64,000 nucleotides of DNA from Mustela lutreola (GCF_030435805.1 NC_081296.1:30221745-30285744); one strand, 5' to 3'. Shown: positions 20,532 to 33,379, counted from the first letter of the stretch. Numbers and translations are program-made. Notes: generated by a model from the letters alone, not told the origin.

Positions 20532-21655
20532 GTGAGCGGAAGCCTTGGGCTCGGAGGGAGGCCCGAGACGCCTTGGGAAGCGGGTAGCCCAGCAGTGACT
20601 CTGCAGCAGGCCGTGGGCTTGGGGTGGCGGTCCTCGTGGTCCAGACGTCGTGGGCCACCCCGGGAGCGGGTGCCCTTGAGCCATCCCAGGGGCAGGGAAC
20701 GCGAGCGTGGGGCCGGGTGGCTGGCAAGACCCGGAAAGCGCAGAGTGGCCGCCATAGGATCAGGGGACCCTGAGGCCCCCTGATCCATCTGGGCGTGTTT
20801 CGTGGGCCTACGAACGTAGTGACGTGAGACTTGTGGTCTCAGAAGCTTCTGTGATCTTCTGCCACGGGGTGTTGCTCGAGGCACGGGACTTGGCCTGTTT
20901 CCGCGGGCTGACGAGGCCTGAGCTCCCGCCCCACAGCGCAGACGCCCAAGGCGTTGGAGACCCCACCAGGCTGCTTGCGAAGAGCGCAAGATGATTCCTT
21001 GTGCTCGCGAGACAGCCGGGTTCCACGGGACTACGGGGCGGAATCTGCGAGGGCCAGGCCCTTGCAGCCATTGGGTCGGAGCCTCTCTCCGGAGGCTCTC
21101 AAGCACCGGGGACCGGGTCCTGACGAAGCGGCGCTGCACGGCGAGAGTCGGGTACCTCGCCCAGGGCAGCCGGTGGGTGGTGTGCCTGGCCGTAGTGGTG
21201 GACAGCGACCTGGCATTCTGAGCTCGGCCCTGGGGCAGCCGTGGGCCCGAGCCACCTTGGGCTTCCAGGGTAGGGGCTCCGATCCTTGGCTCCAAGGTGG
21301 GACCATGGGTGGGTGGCCGGCGTCCTGGCCAAAAGTCCCTGACCGCCCCCCTCGGCTCCCGTGCAAGGGAGACAGCGGGGACACGTCAAAACCCTGTGCT
21401 CCGTGCCATGTTCACGGACCGTTCTGCCGACGGTGGTGCTGACCCAGGGGCCTAAATCTCCCTTGTTTGGGGATGCCCTGGTAAGGGCAGCTGGGGCCCT
21501 GGGCCCTGCTCCGTCGTCTCGCACATCAGCCATGCGTGGGTCGGCCGTATGCCCGGCCCCCACCGGCCAGGACGTTGGGAAAGGTAGCCCTCGGCCGTCC
21601 GGCCGTTGCCCCGGACCAGGGCTTTTGGACAGCTGGTCTCTCCGTCTCTCCTCAG

Positions 21656-21773
21656 AACCGCATCCACAAGCGGGGAGAACGCCCGCAACAGCTCGTCTTG
21701 CCTGGCCCGGCCCTGCCCACAGGTCCAATGTCTCAGGACCCCGGCCCATGGCGCAGTCCGCCACGCAGCCCCG
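21656..21773 (+). ncRNA. SNHG14: Host-gene exon E2B, unit 7
   Basis: Both splice sites intact. Confidence 0.7.
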
Positions 21774-21825
21774 GTAAGCAGGTTCTGGGGGCGACGCGAC
21801 CGCACGCATCGCCGCCAACCTGCTT

Positions 21826-21906
21826 GGGTCAATGATGACAACTCAAATGGTCTCGAAGAGCGGTGATGACCTAAAAATCATGCTCAATAGGATTACGCTG
21901 AGGCCC
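21826..21906 (+). ncRNA. SNORD115: SNORD115 snoRNA, copy B7
   Basis: Matches the B consensus at all positions. Confidence 0.95.
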
Positions 21907-22107
21907 AATGCAGGCGTCTGTGCCGGGATCAGCATCCCCCGGAGCCTCGGGGCCCTGGAGGGGCGCTGCCGTTGGGAGCTTGAGGCCAAGGATCCCCCGG
22001 GGATCTCTGCTCCTGCCCTGGAAAGCCCGTGCACGTCAGGGGCCCCTCGAGGTGTGGAGGCAACCCACCCGGCCTAGAGACTGAATCCCCTCCCCTCCCC
22101 TGGACAG

Positions 22108-22201
22108 CTCCCTGGGAGCCATGCCTTAGGAACCCTTGTCTCCTTGTGTCTTGCAGCGGGCCTTGGGCGCCAGGTGGTAGGCGCGGCGTTGGCCACGACA
22201 G
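22108..22201 (+). ncRNA. SNHG14: Host-gene exon E1B, unit 7
   Basis: Splice sites intact. Confidence 0.6.
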
Positions 22202-23331
22202 GTGAGTGGGAGACTCTGGGCCTGGCGGGAGATGGCAGGCGCCATGGGCGTCGTCCGCGAACCCAGAGTCACGGCACGGGGCTCTGGCTCCACCACTGAG
22301 CTACGGGTGGAGGCCCCCGTTGTCCACACAGCGTTGGCTGGCGCGTGATCAGGCTCCCTTGAGCCATCCCAGGTGCAGGGAACGCGAACGTTGGGCCGCG
22401 GGAACAGGCCGGGACTGGATCCCGGGGGGATGCCGCCATAGATCCGCGTGGCCCTGAGGTCTCCTTGGACCTCCCTTTGTGTCCTGTGCGCCCGTGAGGA
22501 GACGGGTTCGGGAGACCCTTGGCGTCAGGGCCTTCTGTCCCCCTCAGCGAGTGGCGGTTCCTCGAGCCAACCCCAGCGCATGTTTCTTGGGGCTGGAGCG
22601 GGCAGAGCTCCTGCCCTAGGCACCAGACTCCCAAGGACTTTGGGAGCCTGGGAGGCTGCTGAAGTACAGCCCTCGATGTTTGCTTGGGCTGCCGATGGAG
22701 CATGGTTTGGCTGGACATGGACAAGAATGGGCGACCCCAGGCCACAGCGGGCATTGGGCGAGAGCCTGACGGGTCAGGCCCTCAGAGGAGGGGCCGCCAC
22801 GCGGGGAGACTCTGGACCCTGTTGCAGGGCGGGCATTGGTCCCCTGCCTCCCGCTGGCGGGAGACCGTGACCCGCGACTCCCTCTCCAGACGTGGACCGT
22901 CGGGGCATGTGGGCCAACGTTGGCTGCTAGTGCCAGCGCCCGGATGCACGGACGGCAGCCGGGCCAATCTGGGGTTGGCGTCTGCCTGGCCATAAGTTCT
23001 GGGGTTGCCCCCGTTGGCTCGGGGCCCGGGAGGCATCGGGGGGGGGGGCACTCGATAACCTAGTGTTCCCGCCCACGTTGTGGGGCTTTTCTTAGCAAGG
23101 GGTGGTTCCCACAGGGGCCCTGATCTCCACAGTTTCTGGAGGCCCAGGTATGTACAGCGGCTCCCCAGGGCCCTTTTCCTTGCTTGCGGCGGCTCCGAAC
23201 CTTGGTTCGTTCGTTCCTCCACCCGCCTGGCCAGCAGCGGCCAGGGCTTCGGGCGTGACCGATCGTGGCCGCATGGGGCACGAGCCATAGAGCAGGCCGT
23301 TCTGACAGCTGGCCTCTCCCTCTGTCCTTAG

Positions 23332-23449
23332 AACCCCGTCCCCCAGGGAGGATCTCGCCTTGACGACCAAGTCTGGCTTCTCCCAGCCCCGCCCAAAGGG
23401 CCCGTGTCTCGGATCGCCGGGGCATGGCGCCGTCCTGACCGCTCCCTCG
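23332..23449 (+). ncRNA. SNHG14: Host-gene exon E2A, unit 8
   Basis: Both splice sites intact. Confidence 0.7.
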
Positions 23450-23503
23450 GTAAGGAGGGGTTCCGGGTGGGCAGGGACCTCACGCGTCGCCCCCGGCTTG
23501 CTT

Positions 23504-23584
23504 GGGTTAATGATGAGAACTCATATGGTCTCGAAGAGCGATGATGACCTAAAAATCATGCTCAATAGGATTATGCTGAGGCCC
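23504..23584 (+). ncRNA. SNORD115: SNORD115 snoRNA, copy A8 (C5U, C71U)
   Basis: A-type with C5 to U (stem C-G becomes U-G wobble) and C71 to U inside the antisense element, a CpG transition. Against HTR2C the second change turns one C-G pair into a U-G wobble near the D box, so pairing should persist but weaken. A11 and A20 carry the same pair of changes. Confidence 0.92.
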
Positions 23585-23787
23585 AGTGCAGGGGACCGTG
23601 CGGGGATCAGCAGCCCCCAGACCCTCGCGGCATTTGAGGGCGCGCTGCTGCAGCTGGGCGCTAGAGGAGAACGAACGCTCGAGCGTCTCCGCGCGTTGGG
23701 CCCGGAGCACAGGCGCCTCTGCGCGTGCCCACGGGGGTGTTCTGGCACTCAAGCTGGCCCACCGCCCCAATCCCCTTCCCAGGACAG

Positions 23788-23881
23788 CTCCCCGGGAGCC
23801 AGGGCTTCGCCATCCTCGTCTCCTCGTGTCCTTCGACGGGCCTGGCCGGCAAGGTCCTCGGTGTGTCGACATGCAGCAGAG
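23788..23881 (+). ncRNA. SNHG14: Host-gene exon E1A, unit 8
   Basis: Splice sites intact. Confidence 0.6.
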
Positions 23882-25003
23882 GTGAGCGGAAGCCTTGGGC
23901 TCGGAGGGAGGCCCGAGACGCCTTGGGAAGCGGGTAGCCCAGCAGTGACTCTGCAGCAGGCCGTGGGCTTGGGGTGGCGGTCCTCGTGGTCCAGACGTCG
24001 TGAGCCACCCCGGGAGCGGGTGCCCTTGAGCCATCCCAGGGGCAGGGAACGCGAGCGTGGGGCCGGGTGGCTGGCAAGACCCGGAAAGCGCAGAGTGGCC
24101 GCCATAGGATCAGGGGACCCTGAGGCCCCCTGATCCATCTGGGCGTGTTCGTGGGCCTACGAACGTAGTGGACGTGAGACTTGTGGCCTCAGAAGCTTCT
24201 GTGATCTTCTGCCACGGGGTTTGCTCGAGGCCCGGGACTTGGCTTGTTTCCGCGGGCTGACGAGGCCTGAGCTCCCGCCCACAGCACTGACCCCCAAGGC
24301 GGTGGAGACCCCACCAGGCTGCTTGCGAAGAGCGCAAGAGGATTCCTTGTGCTCGCGAGACAGCCGGGTTCTACGGGGCTACGGGGCGGAATCTGCGAGG
24401 GCCAGGCCCTTGCAGCCATTGGGTCGGAGCCTCTCTCCGGAGGCTCTCAAGCACCCGGGACCGGGTCCTGACGAAGCGGCGCTGCACGGCGAGAGTCGGG
24501 TACCTCGCCCAGGGCAGCCGGTGGGTGGTGTGCCTGGCCGTAGTTGTGGACAGCGACCTGGCATTCCGAGCTCGGCCCTGGGGCAGCCGTGGGCCCGATC
24601 CACCTTGGGCTTCCAGGGTAGGGGCTCCGATCCTTGGCTCCCAGGTGGGACCATGGGTGGGTGGGCGGCGTCCTGGCCACAAGTCCCTGACCGCCCCCCT
24701 CGGCTCCCGTGCAAGGGAGACAGCGGGGACACGTCAAAACCCTGTGCTCCGTGCCATGTTCACGGACCGTTCTGCCGACGGTGGTGCTGACCCAGGGGCC
24801 TAGATCTCCCTTGTTTGGGGATGCCCTGGTAAGGGAAGCTGGGGCCCTGGGCCCTGCTCCGTCGTCTCGCACATCAGCCATGCGTGGGTCGGCCGTATGC
24901 CCGGCCCCCACCGGCCAGGACGTTGGGAAAGGTAGCCCTCGGCCGTCCGGCCGGTGCCCCGGACCAGGGCTTTTGGACAGCTGGTCTCTCCGTCTCTCCT
25001 CAG

Positions 25004-25121
25004 AACCGCATCCACAAACGGGGAGAACGCCCGCACCAGCTCGTCTTGCCTGGCCCGGCCCTGCCCACAGGTCCAATGTCTCAGGACCCCGGCCCATGGC
25101 TCAGTCCGCCACGCAGCCCCG
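25004..25121 (+). ncRNA. SNHG14: Host-gene exon E2B, unit 8
   Basis: Both splice sites intact. Confidence 0.7.
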
Positions 25122-25173
25122 GTAAGCAGGTTCTGGGGGCGACGCGACCGCACGCATCGCCGCCAACCTGCTT

Positions 25174-25254
25174 GGGTCAATGATGACAACTCAAATGGTC
25201 TCGAAGAGCGGTGATGACCTAAAAATCATGCTCAATAGGATTACGCTGAGGCCC
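25174..25254 (+). ncRNA. SNORD115: SNORD115 snoRNA, copy B8
   Basis: Matches the B consensus at all positions. Confidence 0.95.
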
Positions 25255-25455
25255 AATGCAGGCGTCTGTGCCGGGATCAGCATCCCCCGGAGCCTCGGGG
25301 CCCTGGAGGGGCGCTGCCGTTGGGAGCTTGAGGCCAAGGATCCCGCGGGGATCCCTGCTCCTGCCCTGGAAAGCCCGTGCACGTCAGGGGCCCCTCGAGG
25401 TGTGGAGGCAGCCCACCCGGCCTACAGACTGAATCCCCTCCCCTCCCCTGGACAG

Positions 25456-25549
25456 CTCCCTGGGAGCCATGCCTTAGGAACCCTTGTCTCCTTGTGTCTT
25501 CCAGCGGGCCTTGGGCGCCAGGTGGTAGGCGCGGCGTTGGCCACGATAG
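25456..25549 (+). ncRNA. SNHG14: Host-gene exon E1B, unit 8
   Basis: Splice sites intact; exon ends GATAG instead of GACAG. Confidence 0.6.
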
Positions 25550-26679
25550 GTGAGTGGGAGACTCTGGGCCTGGCGGGAGATGGCAGACGCCATGGGCGTC
25601 GTCCGCGAAGCCAGAGTCACGGCACGGGGCTCTGGCTCAACCACTGAGCTACGGGTGGAGGCCCCCGTTGTCCACACAGCATTGGCTGGCGCGTGATCAG
25701 GCTCCCTTGAGCCATCCCATGTGCAGGGAACGCGAACGTTGGGCCGCGGCATCAGGCCGGGACTGGATCCCGGGGGGATGCCGCCATAGATCCGCGTGGC
25801 CCTGAGGCCTCCTTGGACCTCCCTTTGTGTCCTGTGTGCCCGTGAGGAGACGGGTTCGGGAGACCCTTGGCGTCAGGGACCTCTGTCCCCCTCAGCGAGT
25901 GGCGGTTGCTCGAGCCAACCCCAGTGCATGTTTTTGGGTCTGGAGCGGGCAGAGCTCCTACCCTAGGCACCAGACTCCCAAGGACTTTGGGAGCCTGGGA
26001 GGCTGCTGAAGTACAGCCCTCGATGTTTGCTTGGGCTGCCGATGGAGCATGGTTTGGCTTGACGTGGGCAAGAATGGGCGAGCCCCAGGCCACAGCGGGC
26101 ATTGGGCGAGAGCCTGTCGGGCCAGGCCCGCAGAGGAGGGGCCGCCACGCGGGGAGACTCTGGACCCTGTTGCAAGGCGGGCATTGGTCCCCTGCCTCCC
26201 GCTGGCGGGACACCGTGACCCGCGACTCCCTCTCCAGACGTGGACCGTCGGGGCATGTGGGCCAACGTTGGCAGTTAGTGCCAGCGCCCGGATGCACGGA
26301 CGGCAGCCGGGCCAATCTGGGGTTGGCGTCTGCCTGGCCATAAGTTCTGGGGCCGCCCCCGTTGGCTCGGGGCCCGGGAGGCATCGGGGGGGGGGGCACT
26401 CGATAACCTAGTGTTCCCGCCCACGTTGTGGGGCCTCTCTTAGCAAGGGGTGGTTCCCACAGGGGCCCTGATCTCCACAGTTTCTGGAGGCCCAGGGATG
26501 TACAGCGGCTCCCCAGGGCCCTTTTCCTTGCTTGCGGCGGCTCCGAGCCTTGGGTCGTTCGTTCCTCCACCCGCCTGGCCAGCAGCAGCCAGGGCTTCGG
26601 GCGTGACAGATCGTGGCCGCATGGGGCACGAGCCACAGAGCAGGCCGTTCTGACAGCTGGCCTCTCCCTCTGTCCTTAG

Positions 26680-26797
26680 AACTCCGTCCCCCAGGGAGGA
26701 TCTCGCCTTGACGACCAAGTCTGGCTTCTCCCAGCCCCGCCCAAAGGGCCCGTGTCTCGGATCGCCGGGGCATGGCGCCGTCCCGACCGCTCCCTCG
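26680..26797 (+). ncRNA. SNHG14: Host-gene exon E2A, unit 9
   Basis: Both splice sites intact; begins AACTCC. Confidence 0.7.
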
Positions 26798-26850
26798 GTA
26801 AGGAGGGGTTCCGGTGGGCAGGGACCTCACGCGTCGCCCCCGGCTTGCTT

Positions 26851-26931
26851 GGGTCAATGATGAGAACTCATATGGTCTCGAAGAGCGATGATGACCTAAA
26901 AATCATGCTCAATAGGATTACGCTGAGGCCC
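26851..26931 (+). ncRNA. SNORD115: SNORD115 snoRNA, copy A9
   Basis: Matches the A consensus; donor-to-snoRNA gap is 53 nt. Confidence 0.95.
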
Positions 26932-27134
26932 AGTGCAGGGGACCGTGCGGGGATCAGCAGCCCCCGGACCCTCGGGGCATTTGAGGGCGCGCTGCTGCAG
27001 CTGGGCGCTAGAGGAGAACGAACGCTCGAGCGTCTCCGCGCGTTGGGCCCGGGGCCCAGGCGCCTCTGCGCGTGCCCACGGGGGTGTTCTGGCACTCAAG
27101 CTGGCCCACCGCCCCAATCCCCTTCCCAGGACAG

Positions 27135-27228
27135 CTCCCCGGGAGCCAGGGCTTCGCCATCCTCGTCTCCTCGTGTCCTTCGGCGGGCCTGGCCGGCTAG
27201 GTCCTCGGTGTGTCGACATGCAGCAGAG
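27135..27228 (+). ncRNA. SNHG14: Host-gene exon E1A, unit 9
   Basis: Splice sites intact. Confidence 0.6.
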
Positions 27229-28353
27229 GTGAGCGGAAGCCTTGGGCTCGGAGGGAGGCCCGAGACGCCTTGGGAAGCGGGTAGCCCAGCAGTGACTCTG
27301 CAGCAGGCCGTGGGCTTGGGGTGGCGGTCCTCGTGGTCCAGACGTCGTGGGCCACCCCGGGAGCGGGTGCCCTTGAGCCATCCCATGGGCAGGGAACGCG
27401 AGCGTGGGGCCGGGTGGCTGGCAAGACCCGGAAAGCGCAGAGTGGCCGCCATAGGATCAGGGGACCCTGAGTCCCCCTGATACATCTGGGCGTGTCTCGT
27501 GGGCCTACGAACGTAGTGGACGTGAGACTTGTGGTCTCAGAAGCTTCTGTGATCTTCTGCCACGGGGTGTTGCTCGAGGCCCGGGACTTGGCTTGTTTCC
27601 GCGGGCTGACGAGGCCTGAGCTCCCGCCCCACAGCGCAGACGCCCAAGGCGTTGGAGACCCCACCAGGCTGCTTGCGAAGAGCGCAAGAGGATTCCTTGT
27701 GCTCGCGAGTCAGCCGTGTTCCACGGGGCTACGGGGCGGAATTTGCGAGGGCCAGGCCCTTGCAGCCATTGGGTCGGAGCCTCTCTCCGGAGGCTCTCAA
27801 GCACCGGGGACCGGGTCCTGACGAAGCGGCGCTGCACGGCGAGAGTCGGGTACCTCGCCCAGGGCAGCCGGTGGGTGGTGTGCCTGGCCGTAGTGGTGGA
27901 CAGTGACCTGGCATTCAGAGCTCGGCCCTGGGGCAGCAGTGGGTTCGAGCCACCTTGGGCTTCCAGGGTAGGGGCTCCGATCCTTGGCTCCCAGGTGGGA
28001 CCATGGGTGGGTGGGCGGCGTCCTGGCCACAAGTCCCTGACCGCCCCCCTCGGCTCCCGTGCAAGGGAGACAGCGGGGACACGTCAAAACCCTGTGCTCC
28101 GTGCCATGTTCACGGACCGTTCTGCCGACGGTGGTGCTTTCCCAGGGGCCTAGATCTCCCTTGTTTGGGGATGCCCTGGTAAGGGCAGCTGGGGCCCTGG
28201 GCCCTGTTCCGTCATCTCGCATATCAGCCATGCGTGGGTCGGCCGTATGCCCGGCCCCCACCGGCCAGGACGCTGGGAAAGGTAGCCCTCGGCCGTCCGG
28301 CCGGTGCCCCGGACCAGGGCTTTTGGACAGCTGGTCTCTCCGTCTCTCCTCAG

Positions 28354-28471
28354 AACCGCATCCACAAGTGGGGAGAACGCCCGCACCACCTCGTCTTGCC
28401 TGGCCCGGCCCTGCCCACAGGTCCAATGTCTCAGGACCCCGGCCCATGGCGCAGTCCGCCACGCAGCCCCG
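28354..28471 (+). ncRNA. SNHG14: Host-gene exon E2B, unit 9
   Basis: Both splice sites intact. The exon shares an AAGTGG variant with the dead E2B of units 5 and 6, so it is close to their ancestor but still splice-competent. Confidence 0.7.
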
Positions 28472-28523
28472 GTAAGCAGGTTCTGGGGGCGACGCGACCG
28501 CACGCATCGCCGCCAACCTGCTT

Positions 28524-28604
28524 GGGTCAATGATGACAACTCAAATGGTCTCGAAGAGCGGTGATGACCTAAAAATCATGCTCAATAGGATTACGCTGAG
28601 GCCC
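28524..28604 (+). ncRNA. SNORD115: SNORD115 snoRNA, copy B9
   Basis: Matches the B consensus at all positions. Confidence 0.95.
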
Positions 28605-28805
28605 AATGCAGGCGTCTGTGCCGGGATCAGCATCCCCCGGAGCCTCGGGGCCCTGGAGGGGCGCTGCCGTTGGGAGCTTGAGGCCAAGGATCCCCCGGGG
28701 ATCCCTGCTCCTGCCCTGGAAAGCCCGTGCACGTCAGGGGCCCCTCGAGGTGTGGAGGCAACCCACCCGGCCTAGAGACTGAATCCCCTCCCCTCCCCTG
28801 GACAG

Positions 28806-28899
28806 CTCCCTGGGAGCCATGCCTTAGGAACCCTTGTCTCCTTGTGTCTTGCAGCGGGCCTTGGGCGCCAGGTGGTAGGCGCGGCGTTGGCCACGACAG
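28806..28899 (+). ncRNA. SNHG14: Host-gene exon E1B, unit 9
   Basis: Splice sites intact. Confidence 0.6.
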
Positions 28900-30030
28900 G
28901 TGAGTGGGAGACTCTGGGCCTGGCGGGAGATGGCAGGCGCCAAGGGCGTCGTCCGCGAAGCCAGAGTCACGGCACGGGTCTCTGGCTCCACCACTGAGCT
29001 ACGGGTGGAGGCCCCCGTTGTCCACACAGCGTTGGCTGGCGCGTGATCAGGCTCCCTTGAGCCATCCCAGGTGCAGGGAACGCGAACGTTGGGCCGCGGG
29101 AACAGGCCGGGACTGGATCCCGGGGGGATGCCGCCATAGATCCGCGTGGCCCTGAGGTCTCCTTGGACCTCCCTTTGTGTCCTGTTCGCCCGTGAGGAGA
29201 CGGGTTCGGGAGACCCTTGGCGTCAGGGCCTTCTGTCCCCCTCAGCGAGTGGCGGTTCCTCGAGCCAACCCCAGCGCATGTTTCTTGGGGCTGGAGCGGG
29301 CAGAGCTCCTGCCCTAGGCACCAGACTCCCAAGGACTTTGGGAGCCTGGGAGGCTGCTGAAGTACAGCCCTCGATGTTTGCTTGGGCTGCCGATGGAGCA
29401 TGGTTTGGCTGGACATGGGCAAGAATGGGCGACCCCAGGCCACAGCGGGCATTGGGCGAGAGCCTGTCGGGTCAGGCCCTCAGAGGAGGGGCCGCCACGC
29501 GGGGAGACTCTGGACCCTGTTGCAGGGCGGGCATTGGTCCCCTGCCTCCCGCTGGCGGGAGACCGTGACCCGCGACTCCCTCTCCAGACGTGGACCGTCG
29601 GGGCATGTGGGCCAACGTTGGCTGCTAGTGCCAGCGCCCGGATGCACGGACGGCAGTCGGGCCAATCTGGGTTTGGCGTCTGCCTGGCCATAAGTTCTGG
29701 GGTTGCCCCCGTTGGCTCGGGGCCCGGGAGGCATCGGGGGGGGGGGGCACTCGATAACCTAGTGTTCCCGCCCACGTTGTGGGGCTTTTCTTAGCAAGGG
29801 GTGGTTCCCACAGGGGCCCTGATCTCCACAGTTTCTGGAGGCCCAGGTATGTACAGCGGCTCCCCAGGGCCCTTTTCCTTGCTTGCGGCGGCTCCGAGCC
29901 TTGGGTCGTTCGTTCCTCTACCCGCCTGGCCAGCAGCGGCCAGGGCTTCGGGCGTGACCGATCGTGGCCGCATGGGGCACGAGCCACAGAGCAGGCCGTT
30001 CTGACAGCTGGCCTCTCCCTCTGTCCTTAG

Positions 30031-30148
30031 AACTCCGTCCCCCAGGGAGGATCTCGCCTTGACGACCAAGTCTGGCTTCTCCCAGCCCCGCCCAAAGGGC
30101 CCGTGTCTCGGATCGCCGGGGCATGGCGCCGTCCCGACCGCTCCCTCG
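30031..30148 (+). ncRNA. SNHG14: Host-gene exon E2A, unit 10
   Basis: Both splice sites intact; begins AACTCC. Confidence 0.7.
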
Positions 30149-30201
30149 GTAAGGAGGGGTTCCGGTGGGCAGGGACCTCACGCGTCGCCCCCGGCTTGCT
30201 T

Positions 30202-30282
30202 GGGTCAATGATGAGAACTCATATGGTCTCGAAGAGCGATGATGACCTAAAAATCATGCTCAATAGGATTACGCTGAGGCCC
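30202..30282 (+). ncRNA. SNORD115: SNORD115 snoRNA, copy A10
   Basis: Matches the A consensus; donor-to-snoRNA gap is 53 nt. Confidence 0.95.
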
Positions 30283-30485
30283 AGTGCAGGGGACCGTGCG
30301 GGGATCAGCAGCCCCCGGACCCTCGGGGCATTTGAGGGCGCGCTGCTGCAGCTGGGCGCTAGAGGAGAACGAACGCTCGAGCGTCTCCGCGCGTTGGGCC
30401 CGGGGCCCAGGCGCCTCTGCGCGTGCCCACGGGGGTGTTCTGGCACTCAAGCTGGCCCACCGCCCCAATCCCCTTCCCAGGACAG

Positions 30486-30579
30486 CTCCCCGGGAGCCAG
30501 GGCTTCGCCATCCTCGTCTCCTCGTGTCCTTCGGCGGGCCTGGCCGGCTAGGTCCTCGGTGTGTCGACATGCAGCAGAG
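30486..30579 (+). ncRNA. SNHG14: Host-gene exon E1A, unit 10
   Basis: Splice sites intact. Confidence 0.6.
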
Positions 30580-31704
30580 GTGAGCGGAAGCCTTGGGCTC
30601 GGAGGGAGGCCCGAGACGCCTTGGGAAGCGGGTAGCCCAGCAGTGACTCTGCAGCAGGCCGTGGGCTTGGGGTGGCGGTCCTCGTGGTCCAGACGTCGTG
30701 GGCCACCCCGGGAGCGGGTGCCCTTGAGCCATCCCATGGGCAGGGAACGCGAGCGTGGGGCCGGGTGGCTGGCAAGACCCGGAAAGCGCAGAGTGGCCGC
30801 CATAGGATCAGGGGACCCTGAGTCCCCCTGATCCATCTGGGCGTGTCTCGTGGGCCTACGAACGTAGTGGACGTGAGACTTGTGGTCTCAGAAGCTTCTG
30901 TGATCTTCTGCCACGGGGTGTTGCTCGAGGCCCGGGACTTGGCCTGTTTCCGCGGGCTGACGAGGCCTGAGCTCCCGCCCCACAGCGCAGACGCCCAAGG
31001 CGTTGGAGACCCCACCAGGCTGCTTGCGAAGAGCGCAAGAGGATTCCTTGTGCTCGCGAGACAGCCGGGTTCCACGGGGCTACGGGGCGGAATCTGCGAG
31101 GGCCAGGCCCTTGCAGCCATTGGGTCGGAGCCTCTCTCCGGAGGCTCTCAAGCACCGGGGACCGGGTCCTGACGAAGCGGCGCTGCACGGCGAGAGTCGG
31201 GTACCTCGCCCAGGGCAGCCGGTGTGTGGTGTGCCTGGCCGTAGTGGTGGACAGTGACCTGGCATTCAAAGCTCGGCCCTGGGGCAGCAGTGGGCCCGAG
31301 CCACCTTGGGCTTCCAGGGTAGGGGCTCCGATCCTTGGCTCCCAGGTGGGACCATCGGTGGGTGGGCGGCGTCCTGGCCACAAGTCCCTGACCGCCCCCC
31401 TCGGCTCCCGTGCAAGGGAGACAGCGGGGACACGTCAAAACCCTGTGCTCCGTGCCATGTTCACGGACCGTTCTGCCGACGGTGGTGCTGACCCAGGGGC
31501 CTAAATCTCCCTTGTTTGGGGATGCCCTGGTAAGGGCAGCTGGGGCCCTTGGCCCTGCTCCGTCGTCTCGCACATCAGCCATGCGTGGGTCGGCCGTATG
31601 CCCGGCCCCCACCGGCCAGGACGTTGGGAAAGGTAGCCCTCGGCCGTCCGGCCGGTGCCCCGGACCAGGGCTTTTGGACAGCTGGTCTCTCCGTCTCTCC
31701 TCAG

Positions 31705-31822
31705 AACCGCATCCACAAGCGGGGAGAACGCCCGCAACAGCTCGTCTTGCCTGGCCCGGCCCTGCCCACAGGTCCAATGTCTCAGGACCCCGGCCCATGG
31801 CGCAGTCCGCCACGCAGCCCCG
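31705..31822 (+). ncRNA. SNHG14: Host-gene exon E2B, unit 10
   Basis: Both splice sites intact. Confidence 0.7.
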
Positions 31823-31874
31823 GTAAGCAGGTTCTGGGGGCGACGCGACCGCACGCATCGCCGCCAACCTGCTT

Positions 31875-31955
31875 GGGTCAATGATGACAACTCAAATGGT
31901 CTCGAAGAGCGGTGATGACCTAAAAATCATGCTCAATAGGATTACGCTGAGGCCC
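31875..31955 (+). ncRNA. SNORD115: SNORD115 snoRNA, copy B10
   Basis: Matches the B consensus at all positions. Confidence 0.95.
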
Positions 31956-32156
31956 AATGCAGGCGTCTGTGCAGGGATCAGCATCCCCCGGAGCCTCGGG
32001 GCCCTGGAGGGGCGCTGCCGTTGGGAGCTTGAGGCCAAGGATCCCCCGGGGATCTCTGCTCCTGCCCTGGAAAGCCCGTGCACGTCAGGGGCCCCTCGAG
32101 GTGTGGAGGCAGCCCACCCGGCCTAGAGACTGAATCCCCTCCCCTCCCCTGGACAG

Positions 32157-32250
32157 CTCCCTGGGAGCCATGCCTTAGGAACCCTTGTCTCCTTGTGTCT
32201 TGCAGCGGGCCTTGGGCGCCAGGTGGTAGGCGCGGCGTTGGCCACGACAG
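32157..32250 (+). ncRNA. SNHG14: Host-gene exon E1B, unit 10
   Basis: Splice sites intact. Confidence 0.6.
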
Positions 32251-33379
32251 GTGAGTGGGAGACTCTGGGCCTGGCGGGAGATGGCAGGCGCCAAGGGCGT
32301 CGTCCGCGAAGCCAGAGTCACGGCACGGGGCTCTGGCTCCACCACTGAGCTACGGGTGGAGGCCCCCGTTGTCCACACAGCGTTGGCTGGCGCGTGATCA
32401 GGCTCCCTTGAGCCATCCCAGGTGCAGGGAACGCGAACGTTGGGCCGCGGGAACAGGCCGGGACTGGATCCCGGGGGGATGCCGCCATAGATCCGCGTGG
32501 CCCTGAGGTCTCCTTGGACCTCCCTTTGTGTCCTGTGCGCCCGTGAGGAGACGGGTTCGGGAGACCCTTGGCGTCAGGGCCTTCTGTCCCCCTCAGCGAG
32601 TGGCGGTTCCTCGAGCCAACCCCAGCGCATGTTTCTTGGGGCTGGAGCGGGCAGAGCTCCTGCCCTAGGCACCAGACTCCCAAGGACTTTGGGAGCCTGG
32701 GAGGCTGCTGAAGTACAGCCCTCGATGTTTGCTTGGGCTGCCGATGGAGCATGGTTTGGCTGGACATGGACAAGAATGGGCGACCCCAGGCCACAGCGGG
32801 CATTGGGCGAGAGCCTGACGGGTCAGGCCCTCAGAGGAGGGGCCGCCACGCGGGGAGACTCTAGACCCTGTTGCAGGGCGGGCATTGGTCCCCTGCCTCC
32901 CGCTGGCGGGAGACCGTGACCCGCGACTCCCTCTCCAGACGTGGACCGTCGGGGCATGTGGGCCAACGTTGGCTGCTAGTGCCAGCGCCCGGATGCACGG
33001 ACGGCAGCCGGGCCAATCTGGGGTTGGCGTCTGCCTGGCCATAAGTTCTGGGGTTGCCCCCGTTGGCTCGGGGCCCGGGAGGCATCGAGGGGGGGGCACT
33101 CGATAACCTAGTGTTCCCGCCCACGTTGTGGGGCTTTTCTTAGCAAGGGGTGGTTCCCACAGGGGCCCTGATCTCCACAGTTTCTGGAGGCCCAGGTATG
33201 TACAGCGGCTCCCCAGGGCCCTTTTCCTTGCTTGCGGCGGCTCCGAGCCTTGGGTCGTTCGTTCCTCCACCCGCCTGGCCAGCAGCGGCCAGGGCTTCGG
33301 GCGTGACCGATCGTGGCCGCATGGGGCACGAGCCACAGAGCAGGCCGTTCTGACAGCTGGCCTCTCCCTCTGTCCTTAA

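Noticed and set aside
14120-20800. Treating the near-identical units as proof of a recent biological duplication
   Set aside because: Assembly of long identical tandem repeats often creates or removes units, so the copy number itself cannot be trusted from sequence alone.
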